A stretch of DNA of 64,000 nucleotides from Pseudomonadota bacterium (GCA_025352885.1 JANXRZ010000090.1:1-64000), one strand, 5' to 3'; shown: positions 43,963 to 55,410, counted from the first letter of the stretch. Program-made: numbers and translations. The notes: generated by a model from the sequence alone, not told the origin.

Positions 43963-45375
43963 CTACTTAAGCTGCGCAGCATGCGCCGCGAGGATATCGG
44001 CGACGCAGGCGGTGAGTTTCTTGGCGTAATGGATATGCAGGAATTCGTTTGGGCCGTGGGCGTTCGAATGCGGCCCCAGCACGCCGGTGATGAGGAACTG
44101 CGCCTCGGGAAACTTCTTCCCGAGCATCGCCATGAACGGAATCGTGCCGCCTTCGCCCACCCACATCGCCGGCTTGCCGTAATGCTGAAGGGAGGCCGCG
44201 TCGATGGCGGCATCCAGCCAGGGCGCCGTCACGGGCGCGTGCCAGCCAGTCGCCGACTGGCCGTATTCGAAAGTCACCTTGGCGCCATAGGGCGGGTCGG
44301 CCTCAAGCAGTTTCTTCAGCGCGCGCGCGGCGGCCTCGCCCTCAATGGTCGGCGGGATGCGAAGCGAGAGGACGAGCTGGGTTTGCGGGCGCAGCACGTT
44401 TCCGGCGTTCGCCGGCAATGGCAAGCCCGCGGCGCCGGTCACTGACAGCATCGGTCGCCACGTGCGATTCAACACGAGCTCGGCGAGGTCCTTGTGCATG
44501 GGCCGTACGCCGTCTGCAAACGGGAATTTCGAGAAGATCGAGTTGCCGAGGACCTCCGCAGCCTGCTTGGCTTGCGCCGTGCGCTCGTGCGGGATGTCCG
44601 CATGAAAAGCGGCGCCTTTCACGCGTCCGCTCTCGGCCGAGTCGATGCGCTCGAGGAGCTGCCGGGCAATGCGAAAGCTCGACGGCACGACGCCGCTCGC
44701 GTCCCCGGAGTGCACGCCTTCGGTCAGCACGTCGACCGTCAGCACGCCGTTCACCAGCCCGCGCAATGAAGTTGTGCCCCAGAGCTGCTCGTAGTTGCCG
44801 CAGCCCGAATCGAGACCGAGCACCAGCGCGGGTGCGCCGATTCGGGGAGCGAGGAGGTCGAGATAAGCCGGCAGGTCGTAGCTGCCGCTTTCCTCGCAGC
44901 ATTCGATCAGCATGGCGATGCGCGCATTCGGCCGGCCGGACGCCTTCAATGCCCTGAGCGCCGCCAGCGCACAGAACACCGCGTAGCCGTCGTCGGCGCC
45001 GCCGCGCCCGTAAAGCTTGCCGTCCTCGATCACCGGGGTCCACGGCCCCAGCCCTTCGCGCCAGCCGGTCATCTCGGGCTGCTTGTCGAGATGGCCGTAG
45101 ACCAGGACGGTTTCCCGCTTGTCGCCCGCGACTTCGACGTACAGAACGGGGGTGCGGCCCGGCAACCGGACGATTTCCAGCTTCATGCCGGAAAGCGCAT
45201 TCTTTTCGCACCAGCCAGCGGCGAAGGAAACGGCTTTCTCGATATGCCCGCCGGCCTCCCAGTCCTTGTCGAAATGCGGTGACTTCGCGGGGATGCGGAT
45301 GTACTCGGCCAGCGCGGGGACGATGGACTCGTCCCAGAACTGGTCGATGCCGGCTGCGGATCCGGGTGCGCTCAT
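43963..45375 (-). CDS. M20 family metallopeptidase (CNDP-like dipeptidase)
   Basis: A 470-residue di-zinc peptidase of the M20 family. Metal ligands include H95 and D97 (YGHLDKQPE), D128/D129 (GRGGADDGY) and the glutamate pair E161-E162 (CEESGS). A C-terminal GPHSNAHGPNE supplies a late ligand. The length and motifs match the cytosolic non-specific dipeptidase branch rather than ArgE or DapE. It probably cleaves dipeptides in the cytoplasm. It converges on aspA with 2 bases between stops. Confidence 0.9.
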   Translation of the reverse strand: MSAPGSAAGIDQFWDESIVPALAEYIRIPAKSPHFDKDWEAGGHIEKAVSFAAGWCEKNALSGMKLEIVRLPGRTPVLYVEVAGDKRETVLVYGHLDKQPEMTGWREGLGPWTPVIEDGKLYGRGGADDGYAVFCALAALRALKASGRPNARIAMLIECCEESGSYDLPAYLDLLAPRIGAPALVLGLDSGCGNYEQLWGTTSLRGLVNGVLTVDVLTEGVHSGDASGVVPSSFRIARQLLERIDSAESGRVKGAAFHADIPHERTAQAKQAAEVLGNSIFSKFPFADGVRPMHKDLAELVLNRTWRPMLSVTGAAGLPLPANAGNVLRPQTQLVLSLRIPPTIEGEAAARALKKLLEADPPYGAKVTFEYGQSATGWHAPVTAPWLDAAIDAASLQHYGKPAMWVGEGGTIPFMAMLGKKFPEAQFLITGVLGPHSNAHGPNEFLHIHYAKKLTACVADILAAHAAQLK

Positions 45376-45419
45376 TGCGGCAATTATAATGGCGCGAAAC
45401 GAGACACTGGACAGGAGCC

Positions 45420-47387
45420 ATGACAGCGGTGAAGGAGATGTGGTCGCCCTCCCGGGCGGCGATCGAGGCGGCGCAGCTGACTCAGTTCGCGCGCTACTGC
45501 ATCCAGCGGTTCGGCCTCGAGTTCAACACCTACCCCGAGTTCTACCGCTGGAGTTGCGATTCGAGCGAATCCTTCTGGTCCGCATTGTGGGATTGGAGCG
45601 GCGTCCGGGGCGCAAAAGGCAGGCGCATCCTGGTCGACGGCCACAAGATGCCCGGCGCCAAGTGGTTTCCCGATGCAAAGCTGAATTTCGCCGAGAACCT
45701 GTTGCGCAGGCGGGACGCGGGCGACGCGTTCGTCTTCTGGGACGAAACCGGTTTTCGCAGGCGGATGTCGCACGCCCAATTACATGCGCAGGTCTCGCAA
45801 TGCGCGCAAGCGATGCGCGCCGCGGGCCTCAAGCCGGGCGACCGCGTCGCAGCCTTCATCCCGAACATGCCCGAGACGTGCGTACTCGCGCTGGCCGCCC
45901 TCTCGGTCGGCGCGATCTGGTCCTCCTGTTCGCCTGACTTCGGCAGCGACGGCGTGCTGGACCGGTTCGGCCAGACCGAACCGACGCTCTTCTTCTGCGC
46001 GGACGGCTACCTTTATAACGGCAAGACCTTCGACTCGATCCAACGCGCCAAGGAGATCGTGGACCGGCTGCCGAGCGTACGGCAGGTGGTCGTCGTCCCG
46101 AACCTTGGCATGGCGCCGGATGTTTCACCGATCCGTTCAGCCCGGCGGTATGAAGACTGGGTCGCGCCGTACTCGCCGGCCGAGATCGCGTTCGAGCAGC
46201 TGCCCTTCGATCATCCGCTCTACATCCTGTTTACCTCGGGCACCACCGGCAAGCCCAAGTGCATCGTGCATGGGGTCGGCGGGACGCTGTTGTCCGGCCT
46301 CAAAATGTTCAAGCTGCAGTTCGATGTCCGGCCGATGGATCGCTTCTACTATTACACGACCTGCAACTGGGTCATGTGGAACCTGCTTTTCGAGGGACTC
46401 TGCGCCGAAGCGACCGTCATGCTGTATGACGGGTCGCCATTTGCGGGCAATGCGAATAGCACTTTCGACTTCTGCGCGGCCGAGCGCTTCACCCAGTACG
46501 GCACATCGGCGAAATTCATCGATGCGCTTTCCAAGCGGGGCCTGAAGCCGCGCAAGACGCACGACCTGTCGTCCATCCGCATGATCATCTCCACCGGCTC
46601 GCCGCTCGTGCCCGAAAGCTACGACTACGTGTACCGGGATGTAAAAAAAGACGTGTGCCTCGCGTCGATTTCAGGTGGCACGGACATCATGGCCGGCTTT
46701 GCCGACGCCAATCCCATCCTGCCCGTGCACCGTGGGGAACTGCAATGCCGCGGCCTCGCCATGGATGTGCGCGTTTTCGACGAGGACGGCCGCGAACTCG
46801 TTGGAGAAAAAGGCGAGCTGGTCTGCGTGAAGCCCTTCCCCTCCATGCCGGTCGGCTTCTGGAACGACCCGGGCGGCGAGCGCTATCACGCGGCTTACTT
46901 CGACCGCTATCCCAACGTCTGGTGCCATGGGGACTGGTGCGAATTGACCGAGCGGGAAACCATGATCGTGTACGGGCGCTCGGACGCCACGCTGAATCCG
47001 GGCGGCGTTCGCATTGGCACAGCCGAGATCTACGCCCAGGTGGAAAAGATCGATGCGGTCGAGGAGTCGGTTGCGATCGGCCAGTTGTGGCCGCCGCGGC
47101 AACCGACCGACACGCGCGTCGTCCTGTTTGTGAAGCTGCGTCCCGGGCTGGTGCTCGATGCTGCTCTCGAAGACCGGATTCGCCGCCAGGTGCGCGACAA
47201 CACCACGCCCCGCCACGTGCCCGCGAAGATCGTGCAGGTGCCGGATATTCCGCGCACGCGCAACGGCAAGGTCGTGGAGCTGGCGGTGAAGTCGGTGGTG
47301 CACGGGATGCCGGTCAAGCACACCGACGCGCTGGCGAATCCCGAGGCGCTTGACTTGTACCGTGAAATGCCGGAATTGGCAACCTGA
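45420..47387 (+). CDS. aacS: Acetoacetate-CoA ligase
   Basis: A 655-residue adenylate-forming ligase. The ATP loop is TSGTTGKPK (272-280). The segments MPGAKWFPDAKLNFAEN and YYTTCNWVMWNLL are specific to acetoacetyl-CoA synthetases. The C-terminal catalytic lysine lies in RTRNGKVVE. It activates acetoacetate to acetoacetyl-CoA, feeding ketone-body or polyhydroxybutyrate metabolism. GGAG lies a few bases before ATG 45420. It is divergent from the M20 peptidase over 44 bases. Confidence 0.93.
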   Translation: MTAVKEMWSPSRAAIEAAQLTQFARYCIQRFGLEFNTYPEFYRWSCDSSESFWSALWDWSGVRGAKGRRILVDGHKMPGAKWFPDAKLNFAENLLRRRDAGDAFVFWDETGFRRRMSHAQLHAQVSQCAQAMRAAGLKPGDRVAAFIPNMPETCVLALAALSVGAIWSSCSPDFGSDGVLDRFGQTEPTLFFCADGYLYNGKTFDSIQRAKEIVDRLPSVRQVVVVPNLGMAPDVSPIRSARRYEDWVAPYSPAEIAFEQLPFDHPLYILFTSGTTGKPKCIVHGVGGTLLSGLKMFKLQFDVRPMDRFYYYTTCNWVMWNLLFEGLCAEATVMLYDGSPFAGNANSTFDFCAAERFTQYGTSAKFIDALSKRGLKPRKTHDLSSIRMIISTGSPLVPESYDYVYRDVKKDVCLASISGGTDIMAGFADANPILPVHRGELQCRGLAMDVRVFDEDGRELVGEKGELVCVKPFPSMPVGFWNDPGGERYHAAYFDRYPNVWCHGDWCELTERETMIVYGRSDATLNPGGVRIGTAEIYAQVEKIDAVEESVAIGQLWPPRQPTDTRVVLFVKLRPGLVLDAALEDRIRRQVRDNTTPRHVPAKIVQVPDIPRTRNGKVVELAVKSVVHGMPVKHTDALANPEALDLYREMPELAT

Positions 47388-47404
47388 CTGGCCTGGAAGC
47401 CGCT

Positions 47405-47430
47405 CCGCTATCAGGTCTAGCGGATTAAAT
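47405..47430 (+). terminator. Possible weak terminator after aacS
   Basis: CCGCTA (47405-47410) and TAGCGG (47418-47423) form a 6-bp stem with a 7-base loop, followed by ATTAAATG. The T run is poor. Confidence 0.35.
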
Positions 47431-47448
47431 GTTCGACTTTCGTTGCGC

Positions 47449-48132
47449 CTAGTGGAGCGTCGCCCGGCGGCCTTCGTAGATGCCCTGCAGCAGGCGGAGC
47501 GACCCCAGGCTCACGGCGTGGTGACTGAGGGCGTGGCCGAGGTCTTCGACGATGTCCAGGGTTACCGGCACATGCAGCGCCGCCAGGACACGCGCCGCCC
47601 TTTCCGAATGCACGCGCGATACGATCGCGTCATGTTCGCCATGAACGAGGTGAACGCGGGCGCGGATGCTCGTGCCGACACGCGGCAGACGGGCGAAGCG
47701 CGCCGAGTAGGCGACCACGGCGCCGGCGAGACCCGGTAACTGCTTGACCGCTTCGAGCGCAAGCGTGCCGCCCTGCGAGAAGCCGATCAGCACAGTGCTC
47801 TCGGCCCCGATGCCGTTGTTGGTCTGCTCGCGCCGGACGACGTCCTCTACCCGAGGCAGCATCGCGTGAATCCTTTCCATCCGCGCTTCCTCGTCCAGCG
47901 CAAGCATCGGCGTGGCGGACCGCTCGTGACCCGCTTCGTCGTCCGGCGCCTCGAAACTGTTCGGTATGACAAGCGCCGCGCTCGGGAAGCGCGCCTGGAA
48001 CTTGAAGGCGACCGAGATCATCGACTCCGGCGTGGCGCCTCCGCCCGGAAGGAAGACGAACAGGTGCTTCGCCTTGTGATCGGGCGGCGGGGCGAACCGG
48101 AAAGTCTTGTTGGCAACCATGGGGACCGGCAT
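47449..48132 (-). CDS. Serine esterase, phospholipase/carboxylesterase type
   Basis: A 227-residue alpha/beta hydrolase of the carboxylesterase/YpfH group. The nucleophile motif is GFSQGG, HGEHDAIV holds the acid, and DLGHALSHHA the histidine. The N-terminal LFVFLPGGGATPESM is typical. ATG 48132 is chosen because GAGAG precedes it; earlier in-frame starts at 48183 and 48210 would overlap the divergent ABC gene. The divergent spacing to that gene is 63 bases. Confidence 0.82.
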   Translation of the reverse strand: MPVPMVANKTFRFAPPPDHKAKHLFVFLPGGGATPESMISVAFKFQARFPSAALVIPNSFEAPDDEAGHERSATPMLALDEEARMERIHAMLPRVEDVVRREQTNNGIGAESTVLIGFSQGGTLALEAVKQLPGLAGAVVAYSARFARLPRVGTSIRARVHLVHGEHDAIVSRVHSERAARVLAALHVPVTLDIVEDLGHALSHHAVSLGSLRLLQGIYEGRRATLH

Positions 48133-48195
48133 TCTCTCGCCAATGACGGTCTTCTGTAAACTCAAGCACGAGACCTCGTTCATCCGGAGAATTCC

Positions 48196-49908
48196 ATGCA
48201 AGGCAAGCAAAGCAACGCCGCATTCCTCTCCTCGTTCTGGGCGTTGACACGACCCTACTGGGTCTCCGAGGGACGGCGCAGGGGCGTCGTGCTCCTCGCT
48301 TCGGTCGTCGGCTTCACGCTTGCGCTGGTGTGGATCGAAGTCCAGTTCAACGGCTGGAACAAGAGCTTCTACGACACGTTCGAAGGCAAGGATCGCCTCG
48401 GGTTCTACCTCGAACTCGGCCGGTTCACGCTGCTTGCGGTCATTTTCATCATCCTGGCCGTGTACAAGCAGTACCTCCAGCAGATGCTGCTGATCGAATG
48501 GCGTGCCTGGCTGACCGAGAACTACCTTACCGACTGGCTTTCGGGACAGGCTTATTACCGGCTCCAGTTGCTCGAGCGCGGGACGGACAACCCGGACCAG
48601 CGAATTGCGGATGACCTCAACATCTTTGTCGACCTGACGTTGACGTTGTCGCTTGGGCTTTTATCCGCGGTCGTCACCCTTGTGTCGTTCATCGGCATCC
48701 TCTGGGGCATTTCAGGTGCGCTCGAGGTGGGCGGATTCACCATTCAGGGCTACATGGTGTGGGTCGCCCTCATCTATGCCATCGGCGGAACGGTGCTCAC
48801 GCATGTCATCGGCCGCCCGCTCATCGGGCTTAATTTCCAACGCCAGAAAAACGAAGCCGACTTCCGGTTCTCGCTTGTGCGCCTGCGCGAGAACAGCGAA
48901 GGCGTCGCGCTTTATCACGGCGAGGAAGGCGAGCACGCCAACTTCCGGCAGCGGTTCGCGAACGTCATCGGCAACTGGTGGTCGATCATGCAAAAGCAGA
49001 AGCAGCTGACCTGGTTCACCTCCTTTTACGGGCAGGTCGCGATCATCTTCCCCTTCGTGGTGGCCGCGCCGCGCTACTTCTCCGGTGCTGCGCCGCTCGG
49101 TACGATCTTCCAGACGGCTTCTGCCTTTGGGCAAGTGCAAAGCGCGCTTTCCTGGTTCATCAGCGCGTACTCGAGTTTCGCCGCATGGAAGGCGACGGTC
49201 GATCGCCTCACCGGATTCAAGCTGGCTTTGGGCCGGGCACGCGATGAGGCCGAGGCGCTCGACGGCGAGCGGGCCGAAGGCGGGGACGCCGGCCTCGCGG
49301 TCGAGCATCTTGCGCTCGGCCTGCCGCAGGGCACGCCTCTGCTCGCCGATACGACGCTGCGGCTTGCTCCCGGCGAGAACGTGCTGATCACCGGCCCTTC
49401 AGGTGCTGGGAAGTCCACGCTCTTCCGCGCGCTGGCCGGCATCTGGCCCTACTGGAAAGGCAGGATCACGTTGCCCAAGGGCGCGCGCCTCCTGTTCCTG
49501 CCGCAGAAGCCTTACCTGCCGATCGGCACGCTGAAAAATGCGATCGCCTATCCATTGCAAACCGAGGCGGTCACCGACGCAGACGCAGCGGAAGCGCTTA
49601 CCGCATCGGGCCTCGGCCATTTGACCGGCGACTTGGCGCGCGAGGAAAACTGGGCGCAGGTGCTTTCCGGAGGGGAACAGCAGCGCGTGGCCTTTGCGCG
49701 TGCTGTGCTGAACAAACCCGAGTGGCTGTTCCTGGATGAGGCGAGTGCCGCGCTGCCGGAACAGGCCCAGGCGGATTTATATGCGCTGTTGCGTGAGCGC
49801 TTGCCGCAGACGACGCTGGTTTCCATCGGCCACAGGGACAGCCTCGGGCAATTCCATGCCCGCCGGCTTCGGTGGGATGTGAGCGGCGGTGCGCCCACCC
49901 TTGCCTAG
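48196..49908 (+). CDS. SbmA/YddA-like ABC transporter (fused permease and ATPase)
   Basis: A 570-residue half transporter. The membrane part (about residues 1-345) is of the SbmA/BacA type, with DPQR-like NPDQRIADDLNIFVDLTL and QKNEADFRFSLVRLRENSEGVA. The C-terminal ATPase has Walker A GPSGAGKST (400-408), signature LSGGEQQR and FLDEASAAL. Such YddA/ABCD-like proteins form homodimers in the inner membrane and move peptides, vitamin B12-like compounds or acyl groups. The 3' end shares CTAG with the convergent peptide-ABC gene. Confidence 0.87.
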   Translation: MQGKQSNAAFLSSFWALTRPYWVSEGRRRGVVLLASVVGFTLALVWIEVQFNGWNKSFYDTFEGKDRLGFYLELGRFTLLAVIFIILAVYKQYLQQMLLIEWRAWLTENYLTDWLSGQAYYRLQLLERGTDNPDQRIADDLNIFVDLTLTLSLGLLSAVVTLVSFIGILWGISGALEVGGFTIQGYMVWVALIYAIGGTVLTHVIGRPLIGLNFQRQKNEADFRFSLVRLRENSEGVALYHGEEGEHANFRQRFANVIGNWWSIMQKQKQLTWFTSFYGQVAIIFPFVVAAPRYFSGAAPLGTIFQTASAFGQVQSALSWFISAYSSFAAWKATVDRLTGFKLALGRARDEAEALDGERAEGGDAGLAVEHLALGLPQGTPLLADTTLRLAPGENVLITGPSGAGKSTLFRALAGIWPYWKGRITLPKGARLLFLPQKPYLPIGTLKNAIAYPLQTEAVTDADAAEALTASGLGHLTGDLAREENWAQVLSGGEQQRVAFARAVLNKPEWLFLDEASAALPEQAQADLYALLRERLPQTTLVSIGHRDSLGQFHARRLRWDVSGGAPTLA

Positions 49909-50887
49909 GCAACCACGGGCTCGCCGCCCCTCAGGTGGCAGGCGACAAAGTGGCCCGGGGCCGTCTCGCGCATGACCGGTACTTCGACTTTGCAGCGCGC
50001 CTCCGCATAAGGGCAGCGCGTATGGAAACGGCAGCCCGCGGGAGGGTTGACGGGGCTCGGCACGTCGCCGGCCAGGATGATCCGCTTGCGGGCGCGCGCC
50101 GGGTCGGGCACCGGCACGGCCGATAGCAGCGCTTCGGTGTACGGGTGCTGGGGACTTTCGAAGAGCGAGCGCTTGTCCGTGATTTCGACGATCCGACCGA
50201 GATACATGACCGCGACGCGGTGGCTGATGTGCTCGACCACCGCGAGGTCGTGCGCGATAAACAGGTACGACAGTCCGAGTTCGGCCTGGAGGTCCATGAG
50301 CAGGTTGATCACCTGCGCTTGTACGGACACGTCCAGCGCGGAAACCGGCTCGTCGCACACGATGAGCCGGGGATTTGGCGCCAACGCCCTCGCGATCCCC
50401 AGCCGTTGGCGCTGGCCGCCCGAGAATTCGTAGGGATACTTCACCATCTGGTCGGCGCGCAGGCCGACGCGCTCGAAAAGCGACTCGACGCGTGCCTTGA
50501 TTGCGGCCCCGTCGAGCGACTCGAAGTTGCGGATCGGCTCGGCCACGATGTCGACCGCGCGCATTCGGGGGTTGAGCGACGAATAAGGGTCCTGGAACAC
50601 CGCCTGCAACTCGCGCCGGTGGCGGCGCATTTCGCTGGCCGTCAGGGCGTCGATGCGCTCGCCGCGCCACCGGATCGCCCCGTCCGTGACCTCCGTGAGC
50701 CGGAGGATGGCCTTGCCCGTCGTCGACTTTCCGCAACCGCTTTCACCGACCAGGCCCAGGGTCTCGCCCTCGGCGATCGAAAAACTCACATCGTCCACTG
50801 CGTGCACCTGGGCGCTGACGCGGGAAAACACGCCCTTGCGGATCGGATAGTGCTTCGTGAGGTGCTCGACCTGGAGCAAGTCTGTGG

Positions 50888-50891
<4 letters not shown>
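49905..50891 (-). CDS. Dipeptide/oligopeptide ABC transporter ATPase 2 (DppF/OppF type)
   Basis: A 328-residue ABC ATPase with the full DppF layout: Walker [10 protein letters not shown] (52-60), signature FSGGQRQR, Walker B VCDEP. It ends with the oligopeptide-specific C-terminal cysteine block ([14 protein letters not shown]), which in relatives holds an iron-sulfur cluster. ATG 50891 overlaps the stop of the partner ATPase. It works as a heterodimer with that protein. Confidence 0.9.
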
Positions 50892-51894
<1,003 letters not shown>

Positions 51895-51895
<1 letters not shown>

Positions 51896-52773
51896 TACAT
51901 GCGCCGCGCGAGGCGCGGATCCAGCGCGTCGCGCATGCCATCCCCGAGCAGGTTGACCGCCAGGACCGTCAGGGAAAGAAACACTGCCGGGAAAAAGATC
52001 AGGTAGCCGGCGATCTGGAAGAGGCTTCTCGCCTCGGCCATGATGTTGCCCCAGCTCGGGATGTTCGGCGGCGTGCCTGCGCCGATGAAGCTCAGGATCG
52101 CCTCGGTGATCATCGCGGATGCGCACACGTAGGTGGCCTGTACCAGCAGCGGTGCAGTCGTGTTCGGCAGGATGTGGCGCAGGAGGATTTTCGGCAGGCT
52201 CGTGCCGGCCGCGACCGCCGCTTCCACGTAAGGCTGTTCACGCAAGGTGAGCACGAGGCTGCGCACGAGGCGCACGACACGCGGGATTTCCGCAAGCGTG
52301 ATGGCGATGACCACATTCCCGACGCTCGCCTTGGTAAGCGCCATCAATGCTATGGCGAGGAGCACAGGCGGGATCGACATGAGGCCATCCATGATGCGCA
52401 TGACGATCGCGTCTACCCAGCGCAAGTATCCCGTGACCAGGCCGATCGCGAGGCCAAGCGCCGTGCTGAGGAGCGCTACCGCAAGTCCTACCGTGAGCGA
52501 AATCCTCGACCCGTGCAGGACGCGGCTGTAGACGTCCCGGCCAAGCATGTCGGTGCCGAACAGGGAATCGGCCGACGGAGGCTTGAGCCGGAGCGAGGGC
52601 ACCGTCGACTGCGGATCCGCGCTTGCAAGCCAGGGCGCGAAGATCGCGATGAGGATCATGATGAGGAGCACGACGCCGCCGAAGATCGCGGTCGGGTGGC
52701 GGCGGAATGCGTTGCGAAAGCGCAGCCAGGTGGGCGAAGTCGAAGCTGGTGCGGTCAGCGCGAGATCGGCCAC
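51895..52773 (-). CDS. Dipeptide/oligopeptide ABC transporter permease 2 (DppC type)
   Basis: A 292-residue inner-membrane permease with about six helices. It shows the DppC pattern [18 protein letters not shown] after the first periplasmic loop. The EAA-type loop is around [22 protein letters not shown] 52773 is chosen because it lies one base after the dppB-type stop; the frame is open upstream only as overlap with that gene. Confidence 0.88.
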
Positions 52774-52774
52774 G

Positions 52775-53716
52775 TCAGTACCGGATGCGCGGGTCGAACA
52801 GCATGTAGGAGAGGTCGATCGCGAGGTTGATGAGCACATACACGCCGGAGAACAGCAGGATCACTCCCTGAATGACGGGGTAATCCCGGCGCAGGATGGC
52901 GTCGACGGTCAGCCGGCCGATCCCCGGAATCGCAAACACCGTTTCTGTCACGATCGCACCGCTGATCAGGAGCGCAATGCCGATCCCGATGATCGTCATG
53001 ATCGGGATCGCGGCATTCTTTAGCGCATGCCCGGCCAGCACTGAAAAAGGCGCAAGGCCTTTTGCCTGGGCGGTGCGGATGTAATCCTGCGAGAGCACGT
53101 CGAGCATGCTCGCGCGCGTGATCCGCGCGATCAGCGCGATGTAGACGGTCCCTAGCGCGATGCTCGGCAGGATCAGGTGGCGCAGCCAGTCCCAGAAGTT
53201 TTCGCTGAAATTGCGATAGCCCTGCACCGGCAGCCATTTGAGTTCGATCGCGAACACCAGCATCAGGATGTACGCGATCACAAATACCGGGATGGAAAAG
53301 CCCAGCACCGAGAACCCCATGACGACCCGGTCGAGCCAGCGCTCGGCTTTAGCTGCAGCGATCACGCCAAGGGGCACCGCGACCAGCACCGACACGAGCA
53401 GCGCGCACAGGGTGAGCGACACCGTCGGCTCGATGCGTTGGCCGATGAGACGGGAAACAGGAAGGTTGGTGAAGATCGAAATGCCGAGATCGCCCTGCAT
53501 CAACCCCCAGACCCAGCCGCCAAACCGGACCAGGAACGGCTGGTCGAGGCCGAGTTGCGCGCGGATGCGGCGGATGTCGTCGTCAGTGGCGACGTCCCCC
53601 GCGATCACGGCCGCCGGGTCGCCCGGCGTCAGGTAGAGAAGCGAGAAGACGAAGAACGCGACCACCGCCATGACGACGACGGTCGCGAGCAGCCTGCGCA
53701 GGACGTACGCGAACAC
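52775..53716 (-). CDS. Dipeptide/oligopeptide ABC transporter permease 1 (DppB type)
   Basis: A 313-residue permease. The opening MFAYVLRRLLATVVVMAVV and the loop around GDPAAVIAGDVATDDDIRRI are diagnostic of DppB/OppB. The cytoplasmic loop SQDYIRTAQAKGL contacts the ATPase. It pairs with the DppC-type permease. It lies 20 bases after the binding-protein gene in one operon. Confidence 0.9.
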   Translation of the reverse strand: MFAYVLRRLLATVVVMAVVAFFVFSLLYLTPGDPAAVIAGDVATDDDIRRIRAQLGLDQPFLVRFGGWVWGLMQGDLGISIFTNLPVSRLIGQRIEPTVSLTLCALLVSVLVAVPLGVIAAAKAERWLDRVVMGFSVLGFSIPVFVIAYILMLVFAIELKWLPVQGYRNFSENFWDWLRHLILPSIALGTVYIALIARITRASMLDVLSQDYIRTAQAKGLAPFSVLAGHALKNAAIPIMTIIGIGIALLISGAIVTETVFAIPGIGRLTVDAILRRDYPVIQGVILLFSGVYVLINLAIDLSYMLFDPRIRY

Positions 53717-53736
53717 CTATACAGCGCTGCTTGGCA

Positions 53737-55323
53737 TTACTTCTTTTCGATGTTCCAGAGCAGGGCCATCGGCGCAATGATCACGCCCGAGAGGTTGGTG
53801 CGATACGCGCTCGGCAGGATGAATTGCGCGGTCGGTACGTAGGGCACGAACTCGAAGGCGCGCTTCTGCACGGCCTCGGCGGCTTTCTTTGAAGCGGCCG
53901 CATCGGTCGTTGCGAACCAGGCTTCGCGCAACTCCTCGAGCTTGGCATCCGTAGGCCAGCCGAACCAGCCTTTCTCGCCCGTGCCGCGGACTGCAAAATT
54001 GACGGCCGGGCTGGTCACGTCCGGCCCGACGAGCCACGTATGGAAGATGTTCCAGCCGCCTTTCTCGATCGGCTCCTTGGAGGTGCGGCGCGTGATGAGA
54101 GTGCCCCAGTCGCCCGACTGCACTTCGGCATTGACACCGATTTTCTTCAGCGCTTCGGCCGTAAGCAGGGACTGCGAATGCACGATCGGCTGGTCGGTGG
54201 CATTGATGATGACGACTTTCTCGCCCTTGTAGCCGGCTTCCTTCACGAGGGCCTTGGCTTTCTCAAGGTCGCGCTTGCCTTTGAGCGGCTCGGCGCCGAC
54301 TTCGTTGGAAAGCGGCGTGCCGCACGTGAAATACGAGTAGCACGGACGGCCGTTCTTCGGGTCGCCGGCGATGCCGAGGACGTAGTCGGGCTGGTTGATC
54401 GCGTACAGGACGGCTTGGCGCATCTTTTCGTTATTGAACGGCGGATGAAGGAAGTTGAAGCGCAGCACGCCCATCGAGCCGAGCGGGTCGATGTTCTCGA
54501 CTTTCACGTCCTTGTTCTTGGCAAGCAGCGGGATCAGGTCCGGCGGCAGTTGCTCCCACATGTCGGCTTCGCCGGCGCTCAATGCCGCGGCGGCCGTGGC
54601 TGAGTCGGGGATGTAGATCCATTCCACGCGGTCGACCTTGACCACTTTGCCGCCGGAGGCCCAGGACGGGGCTTCCTTACGCGGCACGTAGTCCGTGTTC
54701 TTGACGTAGACCACCTTGCTGCCCGGCACCCACTCGGCCTTCACGAACTTGAAGGGGCCGGAGCCCGTGGCGTCGTCGATGTTCTTAAACGCATCGGTCT
54801 TCGCGATGCGCTCAGGCATGACGAATGGCACGTTCGAAGAAGGCTTGGCGAGAGCATCGAGCGTAAGCGCAAAGGGCTTCTTCAGCTTGAGCGTGAAAGT
54901 CTTGTCGTTGACGGCCGTCCAGGAGTCGGTCGACTCGGCGAGTTTCTGGCCGAGCGCGTCGCGCTTGGCCCACCGCTCCACCGAAGCGATGCAATCGGCC
55001 GAGCGGACCGGCGCACCATCATGGAACTTAAGGCCATCCCGGAGCGTGAAGGTGTAGGTGAGCTTGTCCTTGCTCAGCTCGTATTTCTCGATCATCTGCG
55101 GCCTGACCTGGAACTTCGAGTCGATCGAGAACAGGGTGTCGTACACCATGTAGCCGTGATTGCGCGTGATGTAGGCGGTCGTGGCAATCGGGTCGAGGAT
55201 GCGCAGGTCCGCTTGGGGGATGAATTTCAGGACCTTCTGCTGGGCGTGCGCAGCCAGCGGCGCGACTGTTGCGACTGCGGCCGTCAGGCATGCGGCCGCA
55301 AAGTTGCGGAATGCGTGCTTCAT
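53737..55323 (-). CDS. Peptide ABC transporter periplasmic binding protein (SBP_bac_5)
   Basis: A 528-residue exported receptor. The signal peptide ends ...AAHAQQ near residue 28. The mature part contains DLRILDPIATTAYITRNHGY, YTFTLRDGLKFHDGAPV and a long C-terminal lobe, the layout of DppA/OppA receptors. Substrate may be a peptide or another small solute, as the family is broad. ATG 55323 has GGGGAG 8 bases upstream. It is the first gene of the five-gene importer operon. Confidence 0.92.
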   Translation of the reverse strand: MKHAFRNFAAACLTAAVATVAPLAAHAQQKVLKFIPQADLRILDPIATTAYITRNHGYMVYDTLFSIDSKFQVRPQMIEKYELSKDKLTYTFTLRDGLKFHDGAPVRSADCIASVERWAKRDALGQKLAESTDSWTAVNDKTFTLKLKKPFALTLDALAKPSSNVPFVMPERIAKTDAFKNIDDATGSGPFKFVKAEWVPGSKVVYVKNTDYVPRKEAPSWASGGKVVKVDRVEWIYIPDSATAAAALSAGEADMWEQLPPDLIPLLAKNKDVKVENIDPLGSMGVLRFNFLHPPFNNEKMRQAVLYAINQPDYVLGIAGDPKNGRPCYSYFTCGTPLSNEVGAEPLKGKRDLEKAKALVKEAGYKGEKVVIINATDQPIVHSQSLLTAEALKKIGVNAEVQSGDWGTLITRRTSKEPIEKGGWNIFHTWLVGPDVTSPAVNFAVRGTGEKGWFGWPTDAKLEELREAWFATTDAAASKKAAEAVQKRAFEFVPYVPTAQFILPSAYRTNLSGVIIAPMALLWNIEKK

Positions 55324-55379
55324 TGGATACTCCCCGGTGATTGGTCAGGCGGTGTGATTATCAGGCCCTTCGACGGCTC

Positions 55380-55410
55380 GAATGGGCATGCAGAAAGCAT
55401 GCCACCATTC
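55380..55410. other. Bulged stem-loop between hydrolase and peptide transporter genes
   Basis: GGCATGC (55385-55391) and GCATGCC (55397-55403) form a perfect stem with loop AGAAA. The stem extends by GAATG (55380-55384) pairing with CATTC (55406-55410) past a two-base bulge. There is no T run. It could end the hydrolase transcript or lie in the leader of the transporter operon. Confidence 0.55.
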